DNA of 64,000 bases from Melieria omissa (GCA_963971225.1 OZ020269.1:31889264-31953263), one strand, 5' to 3'. Positions 51,174-63,120 are shown, counted from the stretch's first letter. The notes: generated by a model not told the origin, from the letters alone. Numbers and translations: made by a program.

Positions 51174-52591
51174 ATTGTAATGCACTGATCAAGATAAACA
51201 AAGAAATGTTGCAGATATGAGATCTTGGCAACAATGTTTCCGCAACATTTTAGAACTTATAACCGATGACCAGTCAGGATAGGCAACCGTTTAAAACGAC
51301 TGACGAACTCAGCGACCGTCGTAGGCAGACGAGCAAAAGGTCAGATAGAAAGTCACGATCGAATGATCTGCCTTTCTATCATCCGACTCGGTCTAGAGCA
51401 GACCTACTCAGTGAAGTGCAAGTTCAAAGTTAGAACTCCAGTGCAGTGTGTGTGATAGCCGCAAAGCCGGCAGCGGTACAAATTGTATAAGTGGTGAAAA
51501 GTTTATAAGTTTAATTCGTAGCAGCAGCTTTTTAAAGTTAGCCCAAAACACATTAATAAAATTGGCAAGTTTTGGCTACCACAAGTATATATTTTAATAG
51601 GCTAGATAGATTTAGAAGTGAAATTTTATTTCACTCATTTTTGTTTAGAGTTGTAAGCGGCCAAGGAACAAGATCATCAGCCTGCATATAGAGGTGGAGC
51701 ACAGCTCCCAAAAATCGAGCAAACAACCGAGGCCGCAGAAATCTCCTATTTTGAACGAGGCCGCAGAGATTATACCATTTTCACCAGAAACAGCAGCAAA
51801 TCAAGGCCCAGCAGCATCACCCCTCCAAAAGATCACCACTCCAAAAAGATCAGCAACCACCAGAAATCACCACTCACCTCTGAAAGAAAGAAGCACGGAC
51901 GGACGGAAAGCCCGCAAAAATGTACAAAATTAATCTGAATTCACGCGCTTTTTTGTGGCATTGCCTAAGTTATTTGCTAAAATAATTTTGATGGCTCCCA
52001 ATGGATAAGTAAGTATATCACGCATATGCTTTGAAATGCAAATGTATTCATAATAAATACAAAACATGCATATTGGGACCTTTTAATATATCCTTCATCA
52101 ATTAATTTAAGGGGAAAACAGTTTTTTTACAGAAAATCATCTCCTTAAGAAATTTATTTAAAAAAAATGAGCTCCGAAAGGTAAAATAATGAAAGTATGT
52201 ATTTATATACATGGCTGGTCTGAAAAAACAATTTTTGCACTCCTTATTATTGTGCATGATTATTATAGATGTAAGAGAGAGAACGCGAGTAGTAAGCGAA
52301 CAGTCGGTGAGTGCGGAAGTGTTTCGGTGTAAGCGCGTGCTAACGGTCGTTGTTCTTTTCCAGTCGTCGCTGCCGTCGTCGCTGCCGGTGATCACCTAAA
52401 CGCGATATTCATAAAATACCTTACATATATATATATCTAAATATATTTCATAAATTTTCTAAATATATTTCATAAAATACCTTACATAGATGTGATATTT
52501 CTCACACTAAAAACATTAAAAATCATAAGACAATGTAATTACATGTTGTTTCTATCATTTTACTTAGTAGTTTTTTTTCTTTTCATATTTT
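51174..52591. other. leader-like sequence, unassigned short ORF
   Basis: 51220-51640 has the look of an LTR/leader, with TTAATAAAATTGG (51553) just before a weakly PBS-like GGCAAGTTTTGGC. The 79-residue frame at 51694-51933 is Pro/Ser/Lys-rich and not recognised. Confidence 0.25.
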
Positions 52592-52825
52592 CTACTGGAG
52601 TTTCGCGACGAATCGACGACCGTTGTAGCGCCTCTCAATGTGCGATATATCCTGATGAAATCTTTCACCGTGTTCATCAGATACCGCTCCAAGATTTTCG
52701 GGAAAGAAATCTAAGTGAGAATCTAAAAAATGAATTTTAAGTGACATGTTGCATTTTGCATACAAAAAATACAGAATTTCAAGGTATTTAAAAAAAAATT
52801 TTTTTAAAGTTTTACGTGATAGCAA
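52592..52825 (-). pseudogene. fragment of a widespread TE-encoded protein
   Basis: The minus-strand frame reads KCNMSLKIHFLDSHLDFFPE, then LGAVSDEHGERFHQDISHIE. This block is common in many invertebrate transposon-derived proteins. The following conserved YCWxL segment is not present. The family name is uncertain. Confidence 0.6.
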
Positions 52826-52949
52826 AAAATAGGAAGTAAATCTAGATTCAGCATGTTAAGCTCTTCATATTTATTTTTATTTAAAGGAGAATTTCGTTGC
52901 AGATCAGTGTTATTATTACATATGACGTAAACTGTAATAATCGAAAGTG

Positions 52950-53145
52950 GCACCTTCAAGTGGCACCTTGCTTACACTGCCTCATAGCTCTGCAAAGCGA
53001 AAATGTTCTGAACTTTTTCTTATTAAAACTAAACTTAAAAATAAGCTAGAAGTTGATACAATCAACAATATAATGCTCTCCAAAGAGATTTTGCCAAGAA
53101 ACATTGAATCTAAATATGTATGGGCTCAAAAAAGCGAACTGTAGT
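52950..53145 (+). pseudogene. hAT transposase C-terminal fragment
   Basis: The frame begins LPHSSAKRKCSELFLIKTKL, then KNKLEVDTINNIMLSKEILP. This is a shifted version of the hAT dimerisation motif (hPHSSAxxERxFSxxNxIKTKxRNxLxxxTxxxLM). The frame shift lies directly after LPHSSA. Nothing upstream matches. Confidence 0.55.
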
Positions 53146-54296
53146 TGGAACTGTGCCTTTTTGATTTATTGCAATCAGTTTTACTACAAGTCCACCAATT
53201 TCCTGGTTTTTATTTATTTTGCACCTTAAAGTTTTCAAAAGAATTTACAAATGGAGAAATGCTTTAAACGACGAGATGTGATTGTTTTTTGTTTTATAAA
53301 TAAATATGATATATATATAATATATATATTTTTTACAGATATCACCATCTGACAAGATTCAACCGAGTTCTGCCTACATTCCACAAAATCGATTTAATGA
53401 AAAAAATAATCCTGACACCCAACGATCCGCAACTTGCTTGCCAAAACTTTCAAACACTCAGAAAGATCGGGATACTCAAAACTCTTCAGCTCTCTCTGTA
53501 GAACCTTCAACATCTCAAGAGAATAACATCCACAACGACAAGAGTCCAAACCAATCTGTAGATCCCGTCCAATTTAACTATTTTTCGGCGCCTGGCGAAC
53601 ATTTTCTAGAAAATTTCTTCCAATTTCATCCACATCAACCATCTGGAGACTGCAAGTTACCATTCAAAAGCTCTATTTTCAAGTCTAAATATGACGTCAT
53701 TAGAAAATAACATATTCTTAACATATTCTGATTCAGAGAAGGCCTTGTTTTGTTCATTTTGCTTGGCGTTTGGAAAAAAGACTGAACGTCATCTTTTCGT
53801 CGAGGGCATGGATGATTATCGCCATGCGTACCAACGGGTACAAGAACACGAAGAAAGTTCACGTCACCGTCGATCAATTGAATCTTTCATGAATTACGAA
53901 GTTTCCAAAGGAATATTAAATGTACTGGTCCCATCGCATTTGGAAAGCAATAAGAAAAGAGTCAATGAGAACAGAGAATTCTTGGAAAGAGTCGTTGAAG
54001 TTATAAAACTTATCGGGAAACGTGGATTGAGTTACAGAGGAAAGAGAAACGAGGCAGCTTACTCTCAGCAATGATGATGTTGATCATGGAAATGTTCTGG
54101 ATATACAGGCAGGTGCCAGATTTCACTTTCACTCGAAATCGAAATTGAATTCGACTGAAATCGAAATTTGGGGTGCTGCATTTCACTACTGTCGATTTCA
54201 TTTTCGAAAATGAATTCATGTGAAATGACAAGTGCCACATTTCGATTCCATTTTTTTATATGTGATTTGAATTCGAATAACTGCGTTGAAGTGAAA

Positions 54297-54577
54297 ATGG
54301 TCGCAAAACCAGTAAATCGGAAAACAGAGGCACAAAAAATGTAAGAATATTGCAATTTTTCGCAAAAATAAAATTATTTACAATAATTTTTACTTTTACA
54401 TCAGGGGAAAACATAAGAACGCTGCGCAAGAAGCCTTGCTAATTTCTTTCATGCAAAAACACACGGACATGGCGAAGGGGTTCATAAAGGGAGATCGCGT
54501 GGCTGTGGATGCATTGTGGAACGACATCACAAAAGACCTAAATAGTCAAAGTCAGAAAGATGCTTCGGAGTGGAAAA
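54297..54577 (+). CDS. Harbinger Myb/SANT-like accessory gene (partial)
   Basis: Exon 1, 54297-54340, encodes MVAKPVNRKTEAQK plus two bases. A 64-bp intron (GTAAGAATATT...TACATCAG) follows, and exon 2 starts at 54405 with GKHKNAAQEALLISFMQKHT. It then gives VDALWNDITKDLNSQSQK and SEWKK up to a donor-like GTAAGG near 54578. It is the trihelix Myb/SANT-like domain of Harbinger partner proteins. Later exons were not identified. Confidence 0.7.
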
Positions 54578-54909
54578 AAGTAAGGAGTTAAAATTTGTAT
54601 TCTGCATTACATTACCTTTATTGTTTTAATAGGTTTGGATCGATTGGAAAAGTAATATACGAAAGAAGCTCGCCCACAACAAAGCCGAAGCTAGAGCTAC
54701 TGGGGGGTGGACCATTTAACCAATATGTGATTTCACTGGCAGAAGAGTCAGTGGCCACGATCTGTGGTATCTACACTGCAGTCGAGGGCATTGCACACAC
54801 TCTCGACTTCAGTGTAGAAGACTCAGCCACTGTATAAAATGATCTCGATCATCTGGATGATGATGACGATTTGCCTGGGCCATGATGATCATGTTGTAAT
54901 CGCATATCT

Positions 54910-55391
54910 ATGTAATTGTAGGTCTGTTAGTCCGGAATATGTATATACAGGTACTCATACACAGCCATATGTGTATACTTACAATCATAGCATTAATGCT
55001 GAAATATCCCTGTCTATTGTAAAATAGTGATTCATCGTGATGCGGCTTTGTTATTTTGATGTCCGTGCCATCGACGCAACCTATGACACCGGGAATGCAA
55101 AAAATTTTCGAGAAAATGCCGCTTCGACTTGCGACGCTCGTCATTAGAGCTATTGAATTTTATCCAGGTAGCACAAATCTTTCTTTCCAAAATGGTAAGG
55201 TTTCTTGTCAAAACTTTAGAAACTGTGCTACGGTTCAAGGCTATGTCAGCATCCTTTCCAACTGATTTTTGGAAACTTTCTTCTGCTAAAAACCGTAGAA
55301 TGGCTGCTAGTTGAAGCTGGGCAGGAATTGAAGATGATGGTAGGTGCGGTGAAATAATTCTTAACAACATATTGAACGCAAATTTGTTCAC
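54910..55391 (-). pseudogene. Harbinger transposase fragment
   Basis: The minus strand reads FNMLLRIISPHLPSSSIPAQ, LAAILRFLAEESFQKSVGKD and STVSKVLTRNLTILERKI. After a frame change near 55140 it continues FSKIFCIPGVIGCVDGTDIK and HDESLFYNRQGYFSINAMIV, the HARBI1-type core with the first catalytic Asp in GCVDGT. The second Asp and Glu blocks are absent. Together with the Myb-like gene it identifies the element as Harbinger. Confidence 0.85.
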
Positions 55392-56918
55392 GCGTTAGTA
55401 TGATATGAACCTTAAATGCAGTTACAAATTGTAATTACAAACTCGCAGCCAAATAATATTTCAAAACACTTACACCCAGTGGCGTACCTAGAAAATTGAG
55501 CGCCCGGGGCAAAAAAATTCGCCGCCCCCCCCCCTCCCGCCCCCTCGTTTTATATGATCCCCATACATACAAACTACGTAAATCGAGTCCTGTTATAATT
55601 TTGCAGATAATTTTTTACAATTTTAATGCTTTATTTTCTTATTTACGCAAATTTGCGTACATATTCTTACGTCACTGACGATATTTTCTCGTGGCCACAA
55701 CATTGTGATACATTACGGTGTAATAAAAATATGAAAAGTGCTTTGCCGATGATTTGAGTTTTAAAACATGCGCGCGCTTCGCGACCAATCACATTCGTAG
55801 AACTCAGCGACCGCAGCACTACGGTGGTAACGCTATGAGTTCCTATCTTTGTGCATTTAAGAGTCACTTGTCAGTTCGCTCCACTTTGCTCCATGCTCTT
55901 GACCCATCTTTCCGTCTATCGTTTTTTATACATAACCTCAAATAACAAACCGAATGCGTTTGACAGATGCATATCTCTTGCTTATCGATATTAATGGATT
56001 TTGTGCGAGAGTAAGTATTCATTAGGCTTGAATAAGTGGATTGTTGATAACCATCACATGTTAATAATGTAACTTTTCTACGATTTGCATTTTCTATAAT
56101 AGCATTTTTTTCACAGGATTCTTGTTGAAGGCTTTACCACTTCTTTTATTAAAACTTTATTATTATTTGTTTAGTTCTTTTAGAAATTTCAATACAATTT
56201 TCGCTTTCCCTTGGAACGGCGTCTATCACTGCAACTCCCGCAATATCAGCTTCTCTGCTCTCTCTGTCTTTGCGTGTGTGTGAGTGTCGTGTGTGCGGCG
56301 TGTGTGTTCAAATTCTGGTGTGCACTTGAACTGTCCTTGAACTTGAAACGATCCACAAAGTCCACACAAATATAATTAGGGAATGGCAACACTTGCATCA
56401 TATGGAATGTAAGGCTCGTATTCATTTGCGGCGACAATTCTTGCAACTTAATCGTATAAGAAACGCACAAATAAGTGGTTCTACCTGGCCGTGCCCTTTT
56501 GAAGTTGAAGCCCAAAATCGAACGATTGTTACTCAACTTTTTCAGTTCACAGTAAGTATCTAGTTCGCTTTAGTAAAAATTGATGTCCGCGACATTGCGT
56601 TGATGTATGTAAAAATCGTTTTCTGAAAAATGAGGTTATGTTATTCATAACACGATAGCAAAGGGTATTTAGTTTCGGCAGGCGTCGTTTGACATTATGG
56701 ATTACGAGGCGGCAGTCATTAGAACTAATTTCTCTGCGGTGTTTTGTTATGAACAACATAACGTTTCAGGCTTGTTACAGGCTTGTTGCGTATGGAATAT
56801 ATTTATCTCTTCGGAATGTTGCAGTTTTCTTTCGTTTTTCCTATCACTAATAATATAATAAGATGATTTATCTGGATATTTCCCGGTTTCAGATAAACCT
56901 TACTAGAAACGAAACAAA

Positions 56919-59891
56919 ATGAAGAGAAACAAACCCAGTGGTGCCCAGTTTCGAAAAATGAAAATGCAAAAACTGCAGAGTTCTACGAAGTCTAAAAACT
57001 TTATGGAAGCTTTCGTCGAAAAAGGCACGACTGCACAAAATCCTGTTTTTTCAAGTGAGGACTCGACATCAGCTGAGGAAACTGATATTGAGTACGATAA
57101 GAATGCAGATGAAGTCAGTAAGAATAGCGAAGAAAAATCAGAAAAACATTCATTAAATGTCATTGGAACCAGCGATGAACTTGATATTCACTCAAATCAT
57201 CCGGAAGAAGATATTGCTTTCCGTAATCCTGAAGAAGATGACAAGAGTCCAAACGCAAGTGGTGTGAATGCTACTTTTACAAAAGATGTGGGAACTTGGC
57301 CTGTTAAGATAGATTCATCTTTTCGCGATTTCATGGTTGGACAAGGCACGAGCAGACTTCAAAATATTGATGCGGAATTCCTACAGGATGATACTGGACG
57401 ATCTTTAACCAAAACTTGGTTTGAGAAAACTTTGAAAAATGGCGAACGGATCGCTCGCACCTGGATGTGTTTTTCCCTGATCAAAAATGCTTTGTTTTGT
57501 TTTTGTTGCATCTTATTCCCACAAAAAAGTTGTCAGAGCAATCAGAGTCACTTTACCAATGCTTCGGGGTTTTCATCGTGGCGTAAATTGAATCCACGTG
57601 TCCAAGATCATGAAAATAGTCCTGCTCAACGCTTAGCTTTCTTAGAATGGAAGGAATTAGAACGAACTCTGAATCAAGGTGGAGGTATCGATGATGATTT
57701 ACAACGCCAAGTTGCTGAAGAGGAAAAATATTGGAGGAATATACTCGAAAGAATTATTGTAACTATTCAAACGCTTGCACAACAAAATTTGGCTCTGAGA
57801 GGACATCGCGAGTCGATCGATAATCTGAATCCTGGGAATTTTTTAGCTCTGCTGAGATATTTGGCCAAATTTGATCCTGTCATGAAATCTCACTTCGAAC
57901 ACATTTCTTCACAACCAGGATGCTTATCGTATCTTTCTCCCAGAATTCAAAATGAACTCATCACTATGATGGGGAACAAAGTGCGTAAATTTCTCATTTC
58001 TCAGTGCAAAGATGCGAAATATTACAGTCTAATGTTCGATTCAACTCCGGATTCCGCACATGAGGAACAGATGTCTCAAATTATCAGATTCGTCGAAGTT
58101 AAACCAAATTCAGTAAAAATCAGAGAAGTCTTCATTGATTTCATACCTCTGAAAGTCAAAACAGCAGAAGGAGTTACTGAAGCTATTACGAACAAACTGG
58201 ATGAAGATGAATTAATCCTGAAAGATTGTAGAGGTCAATCATACGACAATGCACCAACAATGGCCGGTATCCATACAGGAGTCCAGCAGAGAATCATCGA
58301 CCTGAATGAACAAGCTGTTTTCGTTCCTTGTGATAATCATTCTCTCAATTTGGCAGGAGTACACGCAGCCCACGTCAATGTCCGAGCAGTAACATTTTTT
58401 GGAACAATACAGCGTCTCTTCACTTATTTCTCCTCCTCTACCCACAGATGGGACGTTCTTAAAGAATACGTTAGTATAACGGTCAAAAGGCATTGTGAAA
58501 CTAGGTGGAGCTCAGAAGCTAAAGCTGTGAAACCAGTATCAACACAATTGGACGAAGTCATTTCAGCGCTGGAACACTTGAGAGATACGGTCACAGAAAA
58601 TATTGATGTAAGAAAAATACCGTATACTTGATTTGACTTAGCACATAAGTAAAGAATGTATGTAAGCGACTCGGATTGATGTGTCAGTAAGACAATAAAC
58701 GCTTACGCAGCATCAGCCGACGGACAGTATAACGATGTAAGCCACGAGGTGCGCACGTGTGTCTCAAATCAAGTAAAGTCATTTTATAAAAAAGAAAGTT
58801 ATTCAGAGCAGCATAGAGTGAATAATAACATTGAATGTTGTTTCTTTGTTATTACAGGTATTTAATTATAATTAGATTAATTCTATACAAAATAATAAAA
58901 TATCTTTGTTATTACAGAGAAACACTTATTTTATTATTTACAAAAGCAACCATATTATATTGATACCAGACAAGATGCAGCGTTGGTTATCAATGCTATA
59001 GAAACATTTGATTTCATCGCTTTTTTGTTTTTTTGGGCAGAAATTCTTGTATCATTTGATAGAGTTCAGAAACGGTTACAAGAAAAAGGAATCAGTTTTA
59101 CTTATGTACTTGGACAATTGCAAATGTTGACAGACAAACTGAATGATTGGAGAATCGACTTGTGCGACCGTGCCATTTGTAAAGCTAAAGAAAAATGTAA
59201 CGAGTTGGGTGTGAGCATTGTCAAAAGAATTCGAAAAAAGCGAAATATGCCAGGAGAAACATCTGAAGATTCTGGATTGGATTCAGAAGAAGAAATGCGA
59301 CGATCTCTAATTGAAATTTTGGATAAACTTTCAATGGAAATATCTACACGTTTCACAAATTTGAAGAAGCTCGATGAACGTTTTGGTTTCCTTTGTAACT
59401 TTGAAAAAATAATACAACTACCCAGAGATTTTTACAAAGATGAGCTTCTCAAAATAGAAGGAAAATGCAAGAAACTTGCCGAGTTTTATCCAGATGACTT
59501 GGACAACGAAGACTTGTTCAACGATATTCAAGACGTCCTACTTTTATTAAAAAGAGCGAAGAAAAATGAAAAGGAAATTGGATTTTCGCCTGAACAACTT
59601 CTGTTATACATTTCATCAATGGGACGCGAAGCTTACAAGACATTAGCGACAGCTTTGCAAATATTACTAACCATACCTGTTTCAGTTGCTTCCTGTGAAA
59701 GATCATTCAGCAAACTTAAATTGATAAAATCTTACTTGAGATCAACCATGAGTCAAAGTAGATTATCAAACCTTGCAATTCTTTCAATCGAAAGTGAAAC
59801 TGCTGCAATGTTAGATTACGAGGATATAATACGCGAATTTGCAGCAATTAAATCGAGAAAAGTTAACTTTTGGGTTTTTTCAATGTTATAA
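56919..59891 (+). pseudogene. TTF-type hAT transposase, interrupted by 351-bp insertion
   Basis: The N-terminal 565 residues (56919 to about 58607) contain an acidic lead. A TTF zinc finger follows (KTWFEKTLKNGERIARTWMC, FCFCCILF). The DDE core comes next (YYSLMFDSTPDSAHEEQMSQ, RGQSYDNAPTMAGIHTGVQQ, DNHSLNLAGVHAAHVNVRAV, HCETRWSSEAKAV). After the insertion the same frame resumes at about 58966 (TRQDAALVINAIETFDFIAF). It ends with the hAT dimerisation motif (LTIPVSVASCERSFSKLKLI, SRLSNLAILSIE). Apart from the insertion no stop or shift was seen. The insertion adds stops right after NIDV, so this copy is inactive. Confidence 0.9.
58608..58958. mobile_element. 351-bp insertion in hAT transposase, TATTGAT duplication
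   Basis: Flanked by TATTGAT at 58601-58607 and 58959-58965. Without it the coding frame is continuous (ENID then TRQD). It starts GTAAGAAAAATACCG and ends AAGCAACCATATTA, and it shares its right third with 45386-45500. It may be a solo LTR (TGT... start if the duplication is one base shorter) or a MITE. The class is not decided. Confidence 0.8.
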
Positions 59892-61284
59892 AGAAAAAGT
59901 TTGAGTTTTCAATGTTTCGAGAGTATGAAAATAGGATCGAAGTTTCATTTTTCATCAAAAATTCATATAAAATGTCAACGTCATCTTTTTCATAAATGTA
60001 AAACACAATTTAATTGTAATAAAAATATTTTTTATAAAAAAAATTTTTGTGTATTATTTCTCAATTTTGAGGAACAGCGGAGCTCATTTTGCCGCCCCCA
60101 AATCGTTGCGCCCGGGGCGACCGCCCCCCCCCCCCCTAGGTACGACAATGCTTACACCGCCTCTGTAAGTTCCATGGGATTGGATTGGTCCCTTAATGCA
60201 CGCCGCTTAATTTTTTCGTAAGCGTTTCTCTCTCGTTTAATGGTTAAAACCGTGGTAATAAACAATGCACTCATTTTTATAAATCTCACAAGAAATGTTT
60301 GTTTCAAATTTAATAGTCAAAAATTCAACTGAACTTCAGTCGAAAGTTTATTGTTAATCGATTTCGAAACTATGAAAACGAGTGGAATACAGCACATGAA
60401 AAATGAATTCACTCGATTTGCAATTTCGATTTCAATTCGATTTCGATCGAAATCTGGCACCTGCCTGATAATGAAATTGTTGGGAAAATTTGATGAAACG
60501 ACTCACAAGCACTTAGATAAGGCAACAAAAGCAAGTAAAAAACGAGGTTTACCCCGCGCACAAGTCTCTCAAGGTCGGGGTGGGTTAGTCACCTTTTTAT
60601 CGAAAACAACAGTTAATAATATTCTAGAGATAATCCGCCGGCTCATGAAAGACGCTATTTCCGAAGAAATTCGTGAAGCTGAAATCTTTTCCATACAAAT
60701 CGACTCGACGCAAGATATTTCAATCTTGGACCAATGCAGTATCATTATCCGATTTGTGACAGATTCTGTGCATGAACGATTGCTATCAGTCGTTAGATGC
60801 ACATCATCAACCGGTCAGTCAATTTGTCAACTGGTGTGCAACGAGCTGAAAGTTTTAGGCATAGACGTTAACCGTTGCGTTGGAAACTCAACTGACGGTG
60901 CAGCAAATATGCAGGGGCAATATAAAGGATTTTCGAAGTGGTTGTCTGATGAAAGTCCTGGTCAAATACATGTTTGGTGCTACACTCATGTTTTAAATTT
61001 GGTCCTCGCTGATACGACAGGAAACAACATTGAATTAAGCAACTTTTTTGGGCTACTCAACTCGGTCGCGAAATTCATCCGGGAATCTTACTTGCGAATG
61101 GATATTTTTCTTGACATTTGTATATGTACATTTAATTTCTCCGTTATCACCTGTACTTAAGGAATTTACTATCAAAAAGTTCTTGCACTGTTATTACTAA
61201 TTTATTATCTAACAGAAAACTTTAATGTGGGGCCCTTCTTTCAATATGCCCGGGAGGACCCTGAAGCCCCAGTCCGCCCCTGCC

Positions 61285-61465
61285 TATGGCTAGTGGAAAT
61301 CGGACATTGCTTGATTGTTTGATTGATTTTATGGAACAAGCAGGCATCGTTTTGAATATGGGCCAAAAATATTGGCATTTTGAAAACTGCCCAATTATTG
61401 AAGAAAGAAGAATACAACTTCTGCAGTGTGGGGATTTTAGTAGAAAAAATTGCTGGATAGCGTAG
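61285..61465 (+). pseudogene. gypsy-type protease/RT-linker fragment
   Basis: The frame reads LLDCLIDFMEQAGIVLNMGQ, then KYWHFENCP, resembling the end of the aspartic protease domain (GxDFMxxxGxVxxxxxxxWxF) of insect gypsy-type Pol. It is short and ends at TAG 61462. Confidence 0.4.
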
Positions 61466-61871
61466 GGAAAAAGGGATTTTGTCACATCGCGTAAGGATTA
61501 AAAAAATATATGTAGGGACGTATGGACGGACGAACACAAGCAACCCTGACTGAACGAACATTGGACGAGACGCGGACGGATAACGGGACGGTTGAACGAA
61601 CTAAACGGACAGTCGGTGACAAAAAGCCTAACGAGCAGACGTGAATCCGCAAGCCGTGCGATAATTATAAGACTAACATTTTAAGAACCTCTTGTAATAT
61701 TAATTAAAACACTTAAATAAAAGGCTCGAAAGCCAACAAAACCCTACATATATATAAATGTAGGACGGGACGGGCAAGTGCGACTCTGCACAAGGGACAG
61801 ACCAGTGCGACCCTGACAGACGAACGACTAGACAAAGCGGACGAGACACCTACGGCCTCAGTATTAATGAA
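61466..61871. other. LTR-like non-coding sequence
   Basis: Rich in GGACGGACGAACG-type short repeats (61515-61620 and 61765-61850). AAATAAAAGGCTCG near 61716 looks like a polyadenylation signal. No coding match. Confidence 0.3.
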
Positions 61872-61929
61872 TTGCAGAAATTGGTTTATCAGTTGGCAGT
61901 CAAACTCAAAGTGAATTATCAGAAGAAGA

Positions 61930-62165
61930 CACAACCAGCGCCACCCAAGTATACCAAAGTAACAAGACAATCAAAACCATCTGATGAGGACATTGATTTT
62001 TGCATCCTTTGTTTGAGGTTTTTGCCTAAAGAACGGACCCCAAAAAACTCCATCGAATGCAACACATATTACCGGCCTGTTCTCTGCGCCAATGTGAGAA
62101 CGGGTTCGTATTTCACACGGAAACATTGCGACACCCATAAGGATGAAGATGAAACAAAATTGAAC
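61930..62165 (+). pseudogene. PHD-like zinc segment of a transposon protein
   Basis: The frame reads FCILCLRFLPKERTPKNSIE, CNTYYRPVLCANVRTGSYFT and KHCDTHKDEDE. The spacing of Cys/His resembles the PHD-like C-terminus of some pogo/jerky-type transposase genes. No DDE domain is attached. The frame runs on into piggyBac sequence. Confidence 0.4.
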
Positions 62166-62289
62166 ATTTTTATTAATTGCGCTTTTGTTAGTGTAAGTGG
62201 TGCCATTATAATTTTTTTTACTACCACTTTACTACTTTACTGCGTAGCCGAAACTCCTGCCATGTGCAAAGAAATATGTATTTTATCTC

Positions 62290-62747
62290 CAAAAGAGGCT
62301 CCGCTGGCGGAATCTGACTGCGACTCCGAACCGTCGGATAATGAAAATACTCCAACTTCTTCTGCTCTCAACCACGTAGGGCGTTATTTGATGAACACTG
62401 AAGCAATATTCCGTCACATCACAGCGTATTGATATGATTCAGATTCAATAGATATTTTTGATTATTCTAACTGCATTTCTGAACATTCTCCAAAAAAGAA
62501 GAGACGGACTCTTCACCAACTGAATTTATTCGGGATAAGCCTATTCGCATTGGATATAAAGTTTGGGCTCTGTGTATCAGCGACGGCTACTTATTAAATT
62601 TTATTATTTATACGGGAAGAAATTCGAATTCGTCGGATTAGATGGTTCAGTTGTAATGCAGTTAATTACAAGGATCAATTTACTACCAAATCGAGGTCAC
62701 AAAATAAATTTTGATCGCTTTTTAACTTCACTTAAACTTATGTCGTA
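62290..62747 (+). pseudogene. piggyBac transposase fragment
   Basis: An acidic N-terminal-like stretch (SDCDSEPSDNENTP) and ISEHSPKKKRR are followed, after a frame change, by DKPIRIGYKVWALCISDGYL, NFIIYTGRN, GLDGSVVMQLI and GHKINFDRFLTSLKLM. The latter are the second and third blocks of the piggyBac DDD domain (xKPxRxGYKxW; DNFFTSxxL). Most of the protein between N-terminus and core is deleted, and a stop and a shift occur near 62620. Confidence 0.75.
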
Positions 62748-62816
62748 GATATCTGCCATGGAAAGGATATAGTTGCACAATATCATTTCCATAATTGTAG
62801 CAGCGTTTAGCTAAGT

Positions 62817-63020
62817 GTTGATATGTAAAACATACCTTATTGTTCCACTCATGTAATAATCTGTAAACCTGACCTTATTGTTCCATTTATGTAATTATCT
62901 GTAAACGATATTTTAAAGTTTCCATTCCGCATGTTCCATGTGAGAAATTGGAAGTCGAAAAGACAGTATTAAAGAGAAATCGAAAGAAGACGGTCGTGTT
63001 TTAAATTTGACTCCTAAAAC
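62817..63020 (+). repeat. putative LTR with internal 41-bp repeats
   Basis: It begins TGTTGATATGTAAAAC and precedes a degenerate tRNA-Leu-like PBS. CCTTATTGTTCCAnTnATGTAAT...CTGTAAAC occurs twice (about 62832 and 62873). AGTATTAAAGAGAAATCG lies near 62966. Confidence 0.5.
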
Positions 63021-63036
63021 AATCAAAAGTGGGATA
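63021..63036 (+). other. degenerate tRNA-Leu-like PBS
   Basis: AATCAAAAGTGGGATA differs by a few bases from the PBS at 25754 and is followed by a leader and a SAP-type Gag start. Confidence 0.45.
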
Positions 63037-63120
63037 GAAAAGCGCGCGCCGGCAATCAACTTTCTCTTTCTCAATAATATTAATATTAAACGTGTTCAAA
63101 ATCGATTCGTGGAGGTCAGT

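Larger units (their letters stand above)
55477..60150 (+). mobile_element. second hAT (TTF-type) element nested in the Harbinger
   Basis: The ends CAGTGGCGTACCTAG and CTAGGTACGACAATG (two mismatches) are followed inward by CGCCCGGGGC and GCGCCCGGGGCG plus C-tracts. Perfect 8-bp duplications CTTACACC (55469-55476 and 60151-60158) flank the 4,674-bp element. Eight-base duplications and CAGTG ends are typical of hAT. The encoded transposase is full-length apart from one insertion. Confidence 0.95.
54106..60467. mobile_element. PIF/Harbinger element inserted in the outer hAT
   Basis: Terminal inverted repeats CAGGCAGGTGCCAGATTTC and GAAATCTGGCACCTGCCTG are perfect over 19 bp. They are flanked by ATA at 54103-54105 and 60468-60470, a 3-bp duplication as expected for PIF/Harbinger. 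Subterminal regions carry repeated TCGAAATCGAAATTG and GAATTCATGTGAAATG-type motifs, which also appear inverted near 60380-60450. The element encodes a Myb/SANT-like gene (plus) and a transposase fragment (minus). Its own length without the second hAT is about 1.7 kb. Confidence 0.92.
53438..61282 (+). pseudogene. outer hAT (TTF/ZMYM1-type) transposase, split by nested elements
   Basis: The left part (53438-54105) encodes SPNQSVDPVQFNYF and a TTF-type zinc-finger region with frameshift (KALFCSFCLAFGKK, YQRVQEHEESSRHR, GKRGLSYRGKRNEAA), ending in the GN-V-LDI segment. The right part (60471-61115) resumes in the same frame with MKLLGKFDETTHKHLDKATK. It continues with VNNILEIIRRLMKDAI, FSIQIDSTQDISILDQCSII (first catalytic Asp), CVGNSTDGAANMQGQYKGFS (second Asp) and IHVWCYTHVLNLVLADTTGN. 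The C-terminal dimerisation half is missing. CCCCAGTCCGCCCCTG at 61267-61282 looks like the right terminal repeat of a TTF-hAT (inverse CAGGGGCGGACTGGGG). The matching left repeat was not found. Confidence 0.8.

Noticed and set aside
55032..55314. Plus-strand ORFs opposite the Harbinger transposase
   Set aside because: Antisense shadows of the minus-strand transposase.
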